DNA from: Polytrichum commune
Taxonomy: Eukaryota; Streptophyta; Polytrichopsida; Polytrichales; Polytrichaceae
Direction of reading: 5' to 3'
Assembly (NCBI GenBank): GCA_950295325.1
Contig: OX485809.1
Span: 41,571,081-41,635,080 of the forward strand
DNA length: 64,000 nucleotides
Under the pieces are notes generated by a model. It saw nothing but the letters and a program-made list of their open reading frames with translations, had not been told where the DNA came from and did no database searches. Positions 32,541-44,700 of the stretch are shown one piece after another. Both the position numbers and the translations under genes were made by a program. The stretch's first letter is position 1, and every line of letters starts with the position of its first letter.

Positions 32541-35500
32541 ATGGCAGATGTTTACGGGAGGGTGCGAAACCCGGAGTATTCCGAGGAGGCCAAAGCGTTT
32601 ATAAAGGCGCAGGTGGAAGGGTACCAAACATGGCAGCTGAATGCGGCAGGGGTGGGGCGGATGGTGTACTTACTCGCCGCGCTTGTGTTTTTTATCGTGG
32701 TGTTGTATGAGCAGTATAGCAAAAGGAAGGAGCGGCTGTCGAAGCTACCGCCTGGCCCCTTTCTTTGGCCTTACCTTGGCTGCCTTCCTTACCTGCGCAG
32801 CAAGGGAGGGAACAAATTGTCGTTGCGGGCAAAGGTTGCCGATCTCGCGAAGATTCATGGGCCCCTCATGTTCTTGCAGATTGCGGATGCGCAATTCGTA
32901 GTCGTCTCGAGCGGGGAACTCGCCAAAGAGGTTCGTCTGTCGTCGTGCTCTTCGTGTTCGGTTTTTTTTTTTTAAATGGAATTAATTTTTTTATCATTCT
33001 TTATCTCATTCTTTCTATCGATCGTTTCCAAGAAAGGCGTTGTTTGGCTTGAAAAGTTCACTATCCAACGCAACGTATACAAATTTGCTTCCTCCGAATA
33101 CATGCTCTCCATTGTTATCGTCAATGATTGCAACAGAGAAATGTGAATGTAGAACTCCATTCGCAGTTCGTATGCGGGAAAAGAGTGTGTACAATGTCTC
33201 TTGTATGAGCATTCTTCATACTTTTCTTGTTCGGAATTGTTTTTCTTTTTCGCATTCTCTTTATCGATCGTTTGCAAGACAAGCATTTTTCGGGCTGAAA
33301 AGTTTACTAACCAGCGCAACGTTCACAAATTTGCTCCCGCCAAACACATTGTAGACGCTCTCCCTGGTTGCAGTCCCTGCAACAGAGAATGTAGAACTCC
33401 CTTCGTAGTTCGTATGCGAGGAAGCCTGTGTACAATGTCTCTTGTATGCTGATTATTACTGCGATGGCCAAAAATACCTTCAAGGGATTGATGTTGCCCA
33501 AATCCAAGGGTTTCTGGGAAGGGGAAGAACTATTGTATGCCTGTTGGCACATCAGCCTGCTCGGAGAAGTACTTCAAGCAGTTGGGAATTTGGGTGTGAA
33601 TTCCATGCATCGTCCGCATGGTGATCGGGTCATTTGGAGCTTGATGTTGAATAGCTAGACTTGCTCTGTATATTTTGTCAGGTAACGACAAGAGGTTCTT
33701 GAACCTTGAGATTCACAGGAAATGTGCTTATGTATATTTTATTTATTTTCTGCAATTATACACACTTTGTTGGGCCTTGTGAGCAATCGAACCAAAAATC
33801 TATCAATTCAATGCCGAGACTAGAGCCGATGCGAGTATGCACAGGTCCTGTAGGATTTTGATTCAAAATGTCCAAGAAATATTCGTTTGCAGTTCTGTAT
33901 GAAGTGTGGTGAACGAACTCACCTAATACGAAAGCATTTGTAGATACAGTAGAAATTCAATACAAGGATCCACTGTCGGGAACTGATGACGTCAGTGGGG
34001 ATGTCGCGGAAGGTGGCTTCTTCCATGCAGTTTATTTGGTTGCGGATGGCCCCTGGTCATTTGGCTTGCCACCATTTGGCTATTGCGCCATGTGTGATTT
34101 GTATTCTTTTTCATTCTAATTTGTATTTGATTCTCATTTATTGGTTTTTAACTCTAAAAGCTCTGGATTAACTACCTCTCTTGATTTTATTTACAATATA
34201 CTGGTTAGCTTTCATCTGTAAGTGTTGTTTCAACATCGATACTTACAAGGCTATTTGTTGGAAATTGCGGCAGGTCCTTGTTGCTCATGATGCAGAATTC
34301 TACTACCGGCCGCGCTGTGCAGAAGGCAGGCAACTAGGGTTTGAATTCGCTGACATTGCCTTCTCCTCAGGCAAGCACCACTTCCTCCTCCGCAAGCTCT
34401 GCACATCCCACCTCTTCTCCCCAGCACGCCTTGCTTCCTATGGCCACATTCACAAGGCTGAAGTGGCCAAAATGATGCACTCTGTTTGGGAGGCTTCCAA
34501 CTCCAAGAATGGAGATGGCTATATTCTCGTGCGTCCCACTGTTACTGCCCTTGTCCGGAACAGTCTGTGCCGGATACTGCTGGGCAGAACGCACTTTGAT
34601 GTCTCCAACATCAGCATGCAGTTCACTGAGGGGACATTGGCGTCTCTGATGGACAGGGCCATGGCTGTGGCTGGGGAGGTTACCCTAAGTGACTTGACAC
34701 CCACGCTCACGTGGCTGGATTGGCATGGCCGAGGACGGGAAATGAAATCTTTGCAGCGTCAATTGGCAAAGTATTTCCAAGTGATTATTGAGGAGCGGCG
34801 GGGTCTCCTGAAGAAGCCAAAAACAGCAGAATTGCACCCAGAAGAAGTTGTTCTTGATGTGTTGCTGTCATTGCAAGAGGAGGAGTCGCTATCTGATAGA
34901 GCTATTATGGGCGTCCTCTTGGTATGCTGTAACTTATTTCAATCCTCCACAGCTGATTATTGAACTGCTCTCCTTGGCCGGCAGGGCAGGCTAAATTTCT
35001 GCCTGAACATCGACCTTCAATTTCCTGCACTTCCTTTTTTATTTTGCAGGGATGTATATGGACTAGGTAGGTGATGGGAGGAGTCCTGCCACAGGTTGTA
35101 GTGGGCGCCTGGCTTACCGAGCTGCAGTAGCAACGAGGTACTGAGTGCCTACTACAGCCGATGGCAGGGGAAACAAACGTCCATTACCAAATGTCGTAAT
35201 CAGGCCATGTCAGGGTCATTAAATATGGGTGATGATTTACCTCCTTAGAGATGTCAGCAAAATTGCTTGGCCTGACTCCTACGTATTGTATTCAGCCTCA
35301 TCGTGGATGACTTCATGGTTCGAGCATGCCAATCATCGACTATGTCCAGAATTTATTGCAATTCGGTAGACCATAAGACCCAATACTTATTGGGTTTGGC
35401 CTTGACAATAACCTGGTAGACCATAAAACATTCTCCATTTCATGCCCTGAACCATCTAGAATTTTCTTCCATTCCAACTTCGTTGGTCCCTTAGGCCCTC

Positions 35501-37402
35501 AAGCTCTATTATAATATGAGGCGGGACAGTCTTGGCCTTTTCCACGAATGAGAGATTTTAGATTTCAACAGCCACATGCCCTTCAGCTCTAGTTTAAATT
35601 GCCCCTTAGTTTATTGGGGCCCACCTACCATATAAAGCCTATGGGAGTGGAGCAGTTGCAAAGGCCGACCAGTTCATGCAAGGAACATGGTCGACCGCAT
35701 GGCCATCCAAGGAATCTTAAGGGTCTACTGCCAGGCCATACATACTGTCCTGTTTTGAGGTTCTTGCAGGGCCTTTAAGGGTCGTCCCTACATGTTTGGG
35801 TTTTTCACAGTATAATTTGCATAGGTAGAAGGTGAGCAGTAAGGAGGTAGGGAGGTTAGAAGATTGTAGGAGGTGGCAACCCGAGAGAACGGTGGGGCAG
35901 AGAGGGATGGGGTCCCCTCTGCAGCACTTGTCTCTAGCCAATAGCCCAGGGTTTGTTTGGGAGAGACTGATCAGTGCCTTGTGGCTTTATTTGATGGATA
36001 ATCACATCTATCCCTATGGCAATGTGAAGGAGTACTCACCAAAAGAATGTTGTAGTTGGAGCAGATGTACTTAAACATTGTATTCTTGTGCTTAAGGTGA
36101 ACAATCCTAAATCATGACTGATTATTGTTTTTTGGTATTTCAGGACATTCTGGTGTGTGGAACTTATAAAAGTAGCAGTACAGTAGAGTGGGCTCTCACG
36201 GAGCTTGTCCGTCACCCTGTAGTGCTTGAGAAGATCCAAACTGAAATGAATGAGGTTGTGGGACTTCAACGCATCGTGGAGGAGACCGATTTGCCACAGC
36301 TCCCTTACTTCCAGGTGAGTTTTCAAGGGTCTTCCAACGGAAGGAGTATGTACACCAGAATTGCTGACGCTCAAAGGAGCAGCACATGTTGGACTTTCCA
36401 ACATCTGATGCTCCTTTGACAATATGATCTGGGTGAAGTTTACAGATTCCAACATTGTCTCCTATAGTATCTGCACAAAATTCGGTTGTCTTTTGTATGG
36501 GGTCAGCTACAAGAATTTGGAGACTCAGTAAGGCATACTTGTCATTGCTTGACACTCAGAAAACTCACTGTGGAGCATTTCTGGAGGGTTTCTACATGGA
36601 AATTGTTGTCCAACTCATTCAGTGTGCATGCAAGACTAATATGTGATTGTGCTATGAATGAAACTGCTGTATGCACATCAATTGATGTTTGTGCTTGATA
36701 CAGTAGCGTCACTAGCCACTGCAGCACTTGTTATGATATCTAAACTTAGCAGATCCTGTTATACCCTCACTTCCACAGTAGCAAGTGAGGTATAAATCTG
36801 CAGCCTTTCTGTCACAAAAGTAACATTGTATTCTTGTTCTGCAAATTTCACATGATGCTTTCGGGGCAACCATGCTGTATGGAGTACCACGGTCTTCACT
36901 GTTAGGAATTTCAGCTGAAGTTATTGTGGCCGACTGCTTGCAGGCAGTTGTGAAGGAGACACTCCGTCTCCACCCAGTGATGCCTTTATCGCTCCCACAT
37001 ATGAACATTGTCACAACCCCAATCTTAAAGTTTGAGATCCCCACAAAGTCTTCAGTGTTGATAGACTATGCTGCCATTGGACGTGACCCGGCAACCTGGA
37101 AAGACCCACTCCAGTTCGAACCCCAAAGATTTGCAGATGTTGAGGAGGCATCCCAAATGGACACATTCAAACTTATACCATTTGGGTATGGGCGCCGTGG
37201 ATGCCCAGGTGCGAACCTTGGACTAGTTTCAGTACAACTGGCCTTGGCATCCCTTGTCCAAGGGTTTGAATGGGCACCGGTGGAAGGACAAACGCCTCAT
37301 GACATTGATGTGAATGAATCAAGCGGGGTGGTCTGTTTCAAAGAAACTCCCTTAGTTTTATCAGCCACTCACCGACTATCGCACACCTTGTATGAGCTTT
37401 GA
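32541..37402 (+). CDS. Cytochrome P450, clan 71 (A-type), four exons, atypical active site
   Basis: Exons are 32541-32930, 34274-34921, 36144-36314 and 36944-37402, all phase 0, 555 residues. The start is the first in-frame ATG (MADVYGRV). An unusual extension of about 40 residues precedes the membrane anchor (41-56, MVYLLAALVFFIVVLY), then the hinge LPPGP (69-73). The K-helix ExxR is KETLR (E408, R411), the PERF motif is PQRF (463-466), and the heme loop is PFGYGRRGCPG with Cys490. Plant A-type P450s are ER-anchored monooxygenases using NADPH-P450 reductase. Two departures stand out: the I-helix reads CGTYKSSSTVEW, where the usual acid-threonine pair (GTDT) is Tyr-Lys, and the C-helix Trp is His (GKHHFLLRK). 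The C-terminal half resembles CYP98/CYP71-type sequences, but I cannot assign a family or substrate. All frames are open, so it may be a working non-standard enzyme. Confidence 0.88.
32931..34273 (+). other. Intron 1 of the P450 gene
   Basis: The donor is GAG|GTTCGT (not the common GTAAGT) and the acceptor TGCGGCAG|GTC; 1343 bp. Joining brings ELAKE next to VLVAHDAEFYYRP, as expected in the family. It contains a tandem duplication of about 246 bp. Confidence 0.75.
33010..33452 (+). repeat. Tandem duplication inside P450 intron 1
   Basis: Copy 1 at 33010-33215 and copy 2 at 33255-33452, period 246 bp. Shared phrases are TATCGATCGTTT, CAACGCAACG / CAGCGCAACG, ACAAATTTGCT, CAACAGAGAA, AGTTCGTATGCG and TGTACAATGTCTCTTGTATG. 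Diverged by about one fifth. No coding role. Confidence 0.7.
34922..36143 (+). other. Intron 2 of the P450 gene
   Basis: The donor is TTG|GTATGC and the acceptor TATTTCAG|GAC; 1222 bp, phase 0. It lies directly before the I-helix exon, a position common in A-type P450 genes. No other feature is recognised inside. Confidence 0.75.
36315..36943 (+). other. Intron 3 of the P450 gene
   Basis: The donor is CAG|GTGAGT and the acceptor GCTTGCAG|GCA; 629 bp, phase 0. Joins LPYFQ to AVVKETLRLHP, the expected K-helix context. Confidence 0.78.
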
Positions 37403-39004
37403 GGTACAGCTATGTATTTGTGGAGATTAGAACACTGAGGTATGGACACCAACCTCCGATTCTTACAGTAGGATTCTTGACCATAAGCTTGATTCTTTTA
37501 GAATCAGTTTTGGTTGTATTTGTTAAATTCAAGGAATTTTAAAGTGTAGAATGATAATGTCACCAATTCATGTTTCTGCAGAGCTCTGCATTCTGTGTTG
37601 TCATATTGCTGTATCACGATTATCTGTGGGTATGGTACTTTTGTATTGCAGTCAATACCTTTACGCCCTTAAAATTATCATCTCAAGATATGAGGGATTT
37701 TATCTTTTTCCATGTACTACATTCTTTGCAGAGTGCTAGAGTTCCTGGTCCATTTCATGAGATTGTTTCCTACAGATTCGTTTGGTTATATGTTACCTCT
37801 TCATCATAAGTGGATCCTTTCTATTGTAAGGTTTAAAATATGGGGAGGCATGAAACAACTGTGGGATTTGAGTAGGGAAATGTGGGGTACTGGCTTGGAT
37901 GGAGGAAGGTAGTTTAAGGATTGAATGACCGCTTTCTGGTTATTTCTTATGCATTCTTTTGTCACTTAAAGAAATCGAAGTTGTTTTAATATCAAGATGT
38001 TATGGGTTCCCAATTGTTGTATCACCTCCTTTGAATGGGTTTAAGTATATGTTATTGAGATGTGTTGCAGATTAATCCGTACTGTGTCTAGACTTTCCCT
38101 GTATACAAAGGGCGACATTAACAAAGAGTACAGTGGTCCTGACTTTACGAACACAGAATAATTGTGGACCCCTAGTAACAACTTTGGAGGTTACAACTTA
38201 CGTCCTTCCACAAACTGATAACAGTTGTTCCAGAGGTATCAAGAATTTATTCTTTATCCATGGACGAGATGGTATTCCAACAGTTCACAATGCCTTCCGA
38301 GGGAAATGATTGGCGTCTCACTTTGGTGATATGGCCCATGATAATAGCAGGTGCCAAGCTGAAGCACATTGGGACTCTAGCACAAACACCCACAACACGG
38401 TGGATAAAATCTTAGGTGAGGTCACCAAGTGGGCTATTATCGGTTGCCTTTGCCAACCTACCCTGCAGGCTATGTAATGCACAATACCACTACTTTTTTC
38501 CCTCTCATAATCAAAGTGTGGTAACATGCTTTAACTTCCTCGTATCATAATCTCTCCCAAGATAGAAATCATCTTACACAGAGCTCAAGGGGAGTCAATG
38601 CCACAATCGACTTTTAAGATGATTGGCCACATGCCTATTCTGAATCTATGGACAAGAATTGTCACTTATCTCACACTGTCTGAGAAGATGTTTGGTAACA
38701 CTAAAAGTGCCTCATTCAACAACCCTTCATGTTAGTGCTTGGTGTAGCACGTGTGGTCATTTCCCTTAAGGTGTAGGGTTTAAGGTTTTGAGTTTAGTTT
38801 GCGCAATTGAATTAAAATTGGGGTTTCGTCTTTCGTCCTGTATGTTTGCTGTCTGCCGGCACGTTGATGACTCCCCTTTGTCGCCTCTCCTCCTTCCTCA
38901 ATATCCATGACCAACCATTACTATTATTCTCGCTACTATTATCCATCAATTTCGCTTTGCAAGAGCAGCTAGCCTGCAGGTCAGCCAAAGATAAATTCTC
39001 TTTG
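37403..39004. other. 3' flank of the P450 gene and intergenic DNA
   Basis: Probably holds the 3' UTR. No gene or repeat is supported. Confidence 0.35.
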
Positions 39005-39396
39005 CCCTAGTGCTGTGAGGGTAATCGATGATCACTTTGCCAGAGAATCAACATCTGTGCCTCACTCTCGGGATACACATTCAACTGTTGCTGCGGATTG
39101 TTACAGGTCTTCTCTGCATTGCGCAGCCACTGCACTGCAGAAATGCTAATTGCATGTCAATGGAGCCCAGCCAGATCGGTTAGACCCTGAAAACGATGAA
39201 TAGCAAGCCGCCCCTCCGCCTTGTCCAGAAGCAGCTGCAGCAAGCCATCATTCAGACACCCTAAAAGCTCCACTGCGTGTGCTGAGAGCTTCAGCTGGAT
39301 GTCGAGATCCGCGAGGAGGTTGTGTGTTTCTGGGCCCTCAACATTGTTGCAGGAAACCTCCGGCAGTGCTTGTGATTCTGGCCGAATCCGCGTCAT
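39005..39396 (-). pseudogene. Unrecognised protein-like stretch with one internal stop
   Basis: On the minus strand from ATG at 39396 a frame of 79 codons (MTRIRPESQALPEV...) runs to TGA near 39157-39159, then stays open in the same frame to about 39005 (WLRNAEKTCNNPQQQLN). The middle is amphipathic and Leu-rich (DIQLKLSAHAVELLGCLND, LLQLLLDKAEGRLAIHRF), suggesting helices. GC content is higher than in the flanks. It could be one exon of a decayed gene, or a real short protein ending at the TGA. No family is recognised. Confidence 0.3.
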
Positions 39397-40402
39397 GGCA
39401 CCTTAAAAATGCCCGGGACTCCCACCACCGCCCTCACTTGCAACACTTGGCGATTAAATACTACTTTGGTGGCATCTCGGTGAAGAATTCAAAGTCGGTC
39501 ACTTGAGTCGGCATTCTCGAAATCTACACTAACAGGTATATGCAATTAGGTTGGCCCCATGCTGTTACTGCATCGTCAATCCACACTATTTTTGAAGAGT
39601 ACTACCACAGTGGCAAACTACCGTAATTGTTATTTTACTGTGGCTGCTATACTGGGTTCATGGACAAAGTTATAAGTTTTTGTAGTCTGGTATTGACCCA
39701 AAGTAATTTGCATGCGTAAAAGAAGCAACCTATGTACGAAGGCAACCTAATTGCACCTCTCAGTGTAATTATTTTTTCTATTATTATGTTATTTATTGAA
39801 TAACAGATTATTGTGGGCAAAGAGACTAAAATTACAACCAGATGATGAATCGTGTGAATCAATATGACAGATCCTGTATTTTAGATTTTATGTTATTTTG
39901 CATCTGAAAAGCTCAAACCATGCCAACCCCACCCGACTTGTCAAGTCCCAACCCGCTCAGTATTTAGGGGTTCAAGTCCTCTAACTTGGACAATAAAAAG
40001 TGAATAAAAATAAAACAAAATATTGAACATATAATGAAAGTGAGATAATAAAGGTAAATTAGACTAGAATGCACATAAAAGGTTAAGATATAAAAATTGA
40101 AAGTTTTAAAAAGTGCTCACATGGCGTGACGAACATGAGGTGCGGTAAAGACCTACGGTTCATGACACCTACCCGGTGGGGGACAATAAAATAAAATTGT
40201 GTCCCAACCAAGTTTGTTGTTATTTCATTTCAACTAAGTTTCACTAAACTCTTACATTACGGTCGTTGGCTCCAAATGTAGTGATCAGTTCAACTTCCTC
40301 TTTCGTACACAAGCTATAAACTGTTTATTTGTGTTTTAACACTCCCCCATACTAGGTGTCACGAAAGGTTACCTAGGATAGAATAGATAACATAAGATAT
40401 GC
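39397..40402. other. Intergenic DNA
   Basis: AT-rich with no supported gene. A GGTTCAAGTCC phrase near 39970 resembles a Pol III B box but has no matching A box. Confidence 0.35.
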
Positions 40403-40762
40403 GGGTGTTATTCGATTATTTTTCTTCATCGGACACTTATGTTTGATTGGTGAGTGATTATGTGTGGATCGAAGAACAAACATCATAAAAGCACATACCT
40501 AAACCAAATTGGACAATGTCTTTCATTTTTATGTTCTAACTACTTCACACTTGATATTGAACACAATTGGAAGGACCCATGTATTTAATCGAGGAATCAA
40601 CAAACATGCATTCCTCATAACCATAAACAAATCATGGAAAGTCATATTTTCAATGTAATATTTGTTGATGTTTCATCATAGAGTTGCTAATGCAATACCA
40701 AATTTGGAGACAAACATCTAATCAATAGGTGGAGAACAAGAAAATCTAATTGAATAACACCC
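40403..40762. repeat. MITE-like repeat, GGGTGTTATT family, copy 1
   Basis: Ends are inverted: GGGTGTTATTCGATTATTTT on the left and AATCTAATTGAATAACACCC on the right, 360 bp. Internal phrases ATCGGACACTTATG, CTACTTCACACTTGATATTG, CATGTATTTAATCGA and GTTGATGTTTCATC recur in the copies at 53105-54384 and 59928-60284. No coding content. Confidence 0.6.
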
Positions 40763-41492
40763 TTATACCTTACTTGGCGCCCATGTCAACCTCCAGAGCA
40801 GTGTTCGGGGTGATTTTTCACATGAATCCTTTAATAACTTATTAAAATGGGCCCCAACCAATTATTACATAATATTTGTTGGTTTGGGTTGGATCCATCA
40901 AGTTCCTCCATTTCATTTCCCCCACTTTTGATTTTAGCTCGGCTGAAATCCAGATGTAAAAAAATCTGGGTGGTTAAAAATCCGTTTAAATAATATTTTG
41001 GTCGGTTTCATATTTTTCTCAAAAATATTTCATTTTCACCACAATACTTAATTTATCCTTAGTAGGGATTGAACATGGTTCAAATATCCCCCACCGGTTG
41101 GGGCTAAGGAATTACAACCCCCCAAACCACCAATGTTTTCAAAGACTCTATGACTACAAAAATCAGCAAATTCATCTTGCACACACATTTTTATACACAT
41201 ATCATGCAATACAACACAAACTCACAACAATGAACTTCCTTAATATAAGAATGAATTCACATGTTCTAATACAAAACAAAAAACACACATTCATGATCTT
41301 TCTACACACTTAGACGATTTGAAGTCATTGAGGGCAAGAGGAATTTAGGTTAGTATAAATAACCACCAACACAATAATTTATATTTCATGCATAAATCAC
41401 AACAAATTATTATTTTCTTGCTCGAAACCAACAACTCCACATAGATACCGTTTTGGATGAGAGAATAAATACCTAAATTTGATGTTGTTTAT
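40763..41492. other. Intergenic DNA
   Basis: AT-rich; no supported gene or repeat. Confidence 0.3.
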
Positions 41493-41765
41493 CTATATTC
41501 CTATGGCTTCATTAATGATTTTATAATAATCTTCAATTAGCTCTTCTAAAGTAACCCGCAAAACACCTCCCAAATTCTTTGTTAACATTCTATTTCTTTG
41601 TTTGATTTTTATGCAATTTTGGATTGAAGATGGCCTCTCACAACTCACCGTGCTAATGCAATATACTCTAGCTATGTTAGCTAGAACTAACAAGTTTTCA
41701 TACTTTACTTTTAAGGTGTGATTCCAAGTGATCATTGACCAAACATCTTTGAATTTTTTGTCCAA
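41493..41765 (-). pseudogene. hAT transposase C-terminal (dimerisation) fragment
   Basis: The 90-codon minus frame contains KYENLLVLANIARVYCISTV, SCERPSSIQNCIKIKQRN and RMLTKNLGGVLRVTLEE. This is the hAT C-terminal dimerisation signature (STxSCERxFSxxNxIKxxxRxxM). The expected aromatic residue after SCER is Pro here. The catalytic part is absent upstream (41766-41860 shows no continuation), so it is a remnant. A host zinc-finger protein with a captured hAT tail is a less likely reading. Confidence 0.7.
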
Positions 41766-44700
41766 CCAATCCGTAGTTGCTTGTACCTTAAATGTAAAGA
41801 ATTTTCTCTATATTGCAACTCAAAAGCAACTCAAAAGCAAATTTATTCGCCGCAAGGGTCGGGATCGGAGTGTGGGAATCGATGGCAGCGATGGCAACCG
41901 AATGAGGCTGGGGCAGTGGGGGAGGACTGCAACAATGTTGAAGGAGAGGAGGGCGAGATAGGGGAGGCCCGCAGCGGTACCTCAGGGGAAGAGAAGGGCC
42001 AAGGAGAGGAGGGCGAGACTCAAAAGAGTGGAAAATTAGTTCAGAAAGGGCGGGGGGATGGGACCCCTATCTCCCTCATGACCCTCCCCATACACGGTCG
42101 GGATGCGACATGACCCTCCCCATAGATGACCGGGATCCGGCACATACCCTCAGGGGGACGGTTAATATCCGGGGACTTACACATTGAACCCGTGAATTAT
42201 CCGGGAATTCAAAATGAATGCCCGTCAATATCTGGTTTCCTCCCTTGGTGGATCGGATGCCCATCCGATTATACTCTTCCCTATCCGGTTTTTTGTCCAA
42301 ACCAATCAGTTCATTTGTAAAGAACCGCTGGTTCTCCCCAAACATTGCTCGAAAGCCTAGAGCTATGTCAAGAGAGAACTGACAGCTAGTTACGAGTTTG
42401 AGAAATAATAACCGGTTGAAGTTGGAGACTTCAGCAGGAGAATCACTTATCATTTTTGAAATTTTGAAATTTTAAGGAATATTATACCAATCTTGAAATT
42501 TGGAGGGAGTGTGGGAGGATCTTTCCATTTTTAAGCAAGATTTGGTGCACTCCCTCTAAATTTTGAAAATGTGGTGTTTTCAATGAGGGATTTCACCTAC
42601 GTCAAATTTTTACAATTCTTTTTTCTTGAGAAATATCTCACGTTTATTTAGGTGTGCTTCTAATGATGGTAATTTCAGTTTCTAATTTTAGGTCAGTCAA
42701 AAGATAGGTTTTGGTTTGCAGTGAGCTTTACCTAGATCCACTGGCGATGCCCTAACGGGCTGGGTTTACATGAATCAGTTCCCAACCAAATTTCGACTTT
42801 CGGCTGGCCCGGTCAGGTTACGGAAGGGGCATGCGGGCAGAGATTTGATTCTCCTCCCACTGCTTGGGGTGGGGGGGCAATCTCTAGGATTATTCCCAAG
42901 ACAAGTAGAATGTCCCAAATACTGGACCGGTGTAGCCTTGTAGGTATTGAAATGGGTGTTATAAAGTACGAATCACTAACATATAAAAGGGAGCAGCAAA
43001 TATGGGATGGATGCATATATAAGACTCATGCATATGAATTAATGTGAACCTACTAGCTCCGTCAATTCACTTTTTCCAAGCCTCCGAAATGGACACCAAA
43101 TACATCATAATAAGACCCCCGGCCAGCTAGTATTATGATGAGGGTGTTATATCATCATGTGAGGGACGAATTTGGCCACATTACAAAAGGCGGGCATGGT
43201 CTATACTAGGGACAACTCCCCTTTACAATATGCTCCCTACTTTCTCAACTCACTCAACTTTAGGAGTCTGAAAACAGAGAACGGAATATGTACTCGAAGC
43301 TGAAGTGCGTTGCTTGTGAGTGATTTTAGATGCTGTAGCATTATAGTGATGTATTTGAAGCTTGGCTTTAGACATGCCTTTACTCGGCCGATAAACTGTT
43401 GGGCCGGGAACTTTGTGGGCATATCGCCTCTTTGATGCCATATCACCCTCACAAAATGACCACTACTCGTGTTGAGTGTTGTTCATTCTTGCTCCACTAA
43501 ACCGGCAGCTTGTCATCACTTGGGCTTGGCTTACTAGTCGTTGACACAATTTACATATAAAATGTATGATGATTTGGGTTGGCATGGTGGTGTTGTGGCT
43601 CCATGTGCACTTGCCAATCTCTACTTTTGTTGGCTAATCGCAACCGGGGAATCAAGGCAAGCATGCTCCAATGTTGGACCTACCCCACCCCCTTTACAAA
43701 GGGTGAGAAGGGGATAGGCTTAGTAAATGTTATGGAGCACGTAACTCCATTCACGAGGCAAGGTAGGTGGACCTTGAACGGTTACATTTTTCAACTAGCC
43801 CACTTCTCTTAGGTCATGAAACACGCTATTAGTATGAGATGCTTATGCAAATAAGGGTGGTCTACCTTAGATGGTGCTCAAACCATCACTTTAGGTTTTG
43901 AGTGTATCTACTATTCAGTGTTTTGAGTGATGAAGTTTTGGATGTTTTAGTCATTTAGCATGGATTCCAATGGGACGCCAAGATGGCATGGGCTAGGTAT
44001 CAAGTTTTTGGGTTCCACAACTCTATGAGGGGTTTTTTTGTCTCATCAAGCTTATAAGGCCATCATGGGCTGATCATCGTAAGCTAATGCCAAGTTGAAG
44101 ATGCTTATGAACTCTTGCAACGCAAGAATTTTTGGATGCTCCTATCCAAGCATGCATCTAGGGGAGGTCATTGTGATTGCAAGCCATAACACAAACAACA
44201 CTAGATGTTTTTGTTGGATATGTGATTAAAATGTTGGTTATTCATGGTATCCAACAATATGATGAAGAAGGTTATAAGAAGCATAGGCTCTTTCAAAAGT
44301 TCATCAATGGCATATTACTAAAATATGCACTCAAGTTGTTTTAAAGATTGGTATAATATTCCTTAAATATTCCATTGAGAAAGGAAAGAAAAATAACGTG
44401 AGTTTATCCAACGCCACGATGGTTCGTTTATCATCCCCCTTTCACTTTCGTAAAGAAGTGAACAAGGGGATGATGTGATGCCTACCTACTGACAGGTGGA
44501 CCCATGACTTGACCGGAAACATATGTAGTGACTTGATCTAAAGGAACTCAGGCTTGGTATATTTTGAGTTTTCTCTTATTAACCCCTAACTACCCAAATG
44601 ACCCATTTTGGGTTCATGAATTATTTCTTCCCTACATTAACCCCACCTAACTTATTCATGTGCAATCAAAATAACTATAAACATCAAGCCAATGTGGATA

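Noticed and set aside
42076-42453. Minus-strand gene of 125 codons
   Set aside because: No known motif, and it lies in a locally GC-richer stretch where open frames arise by composition.
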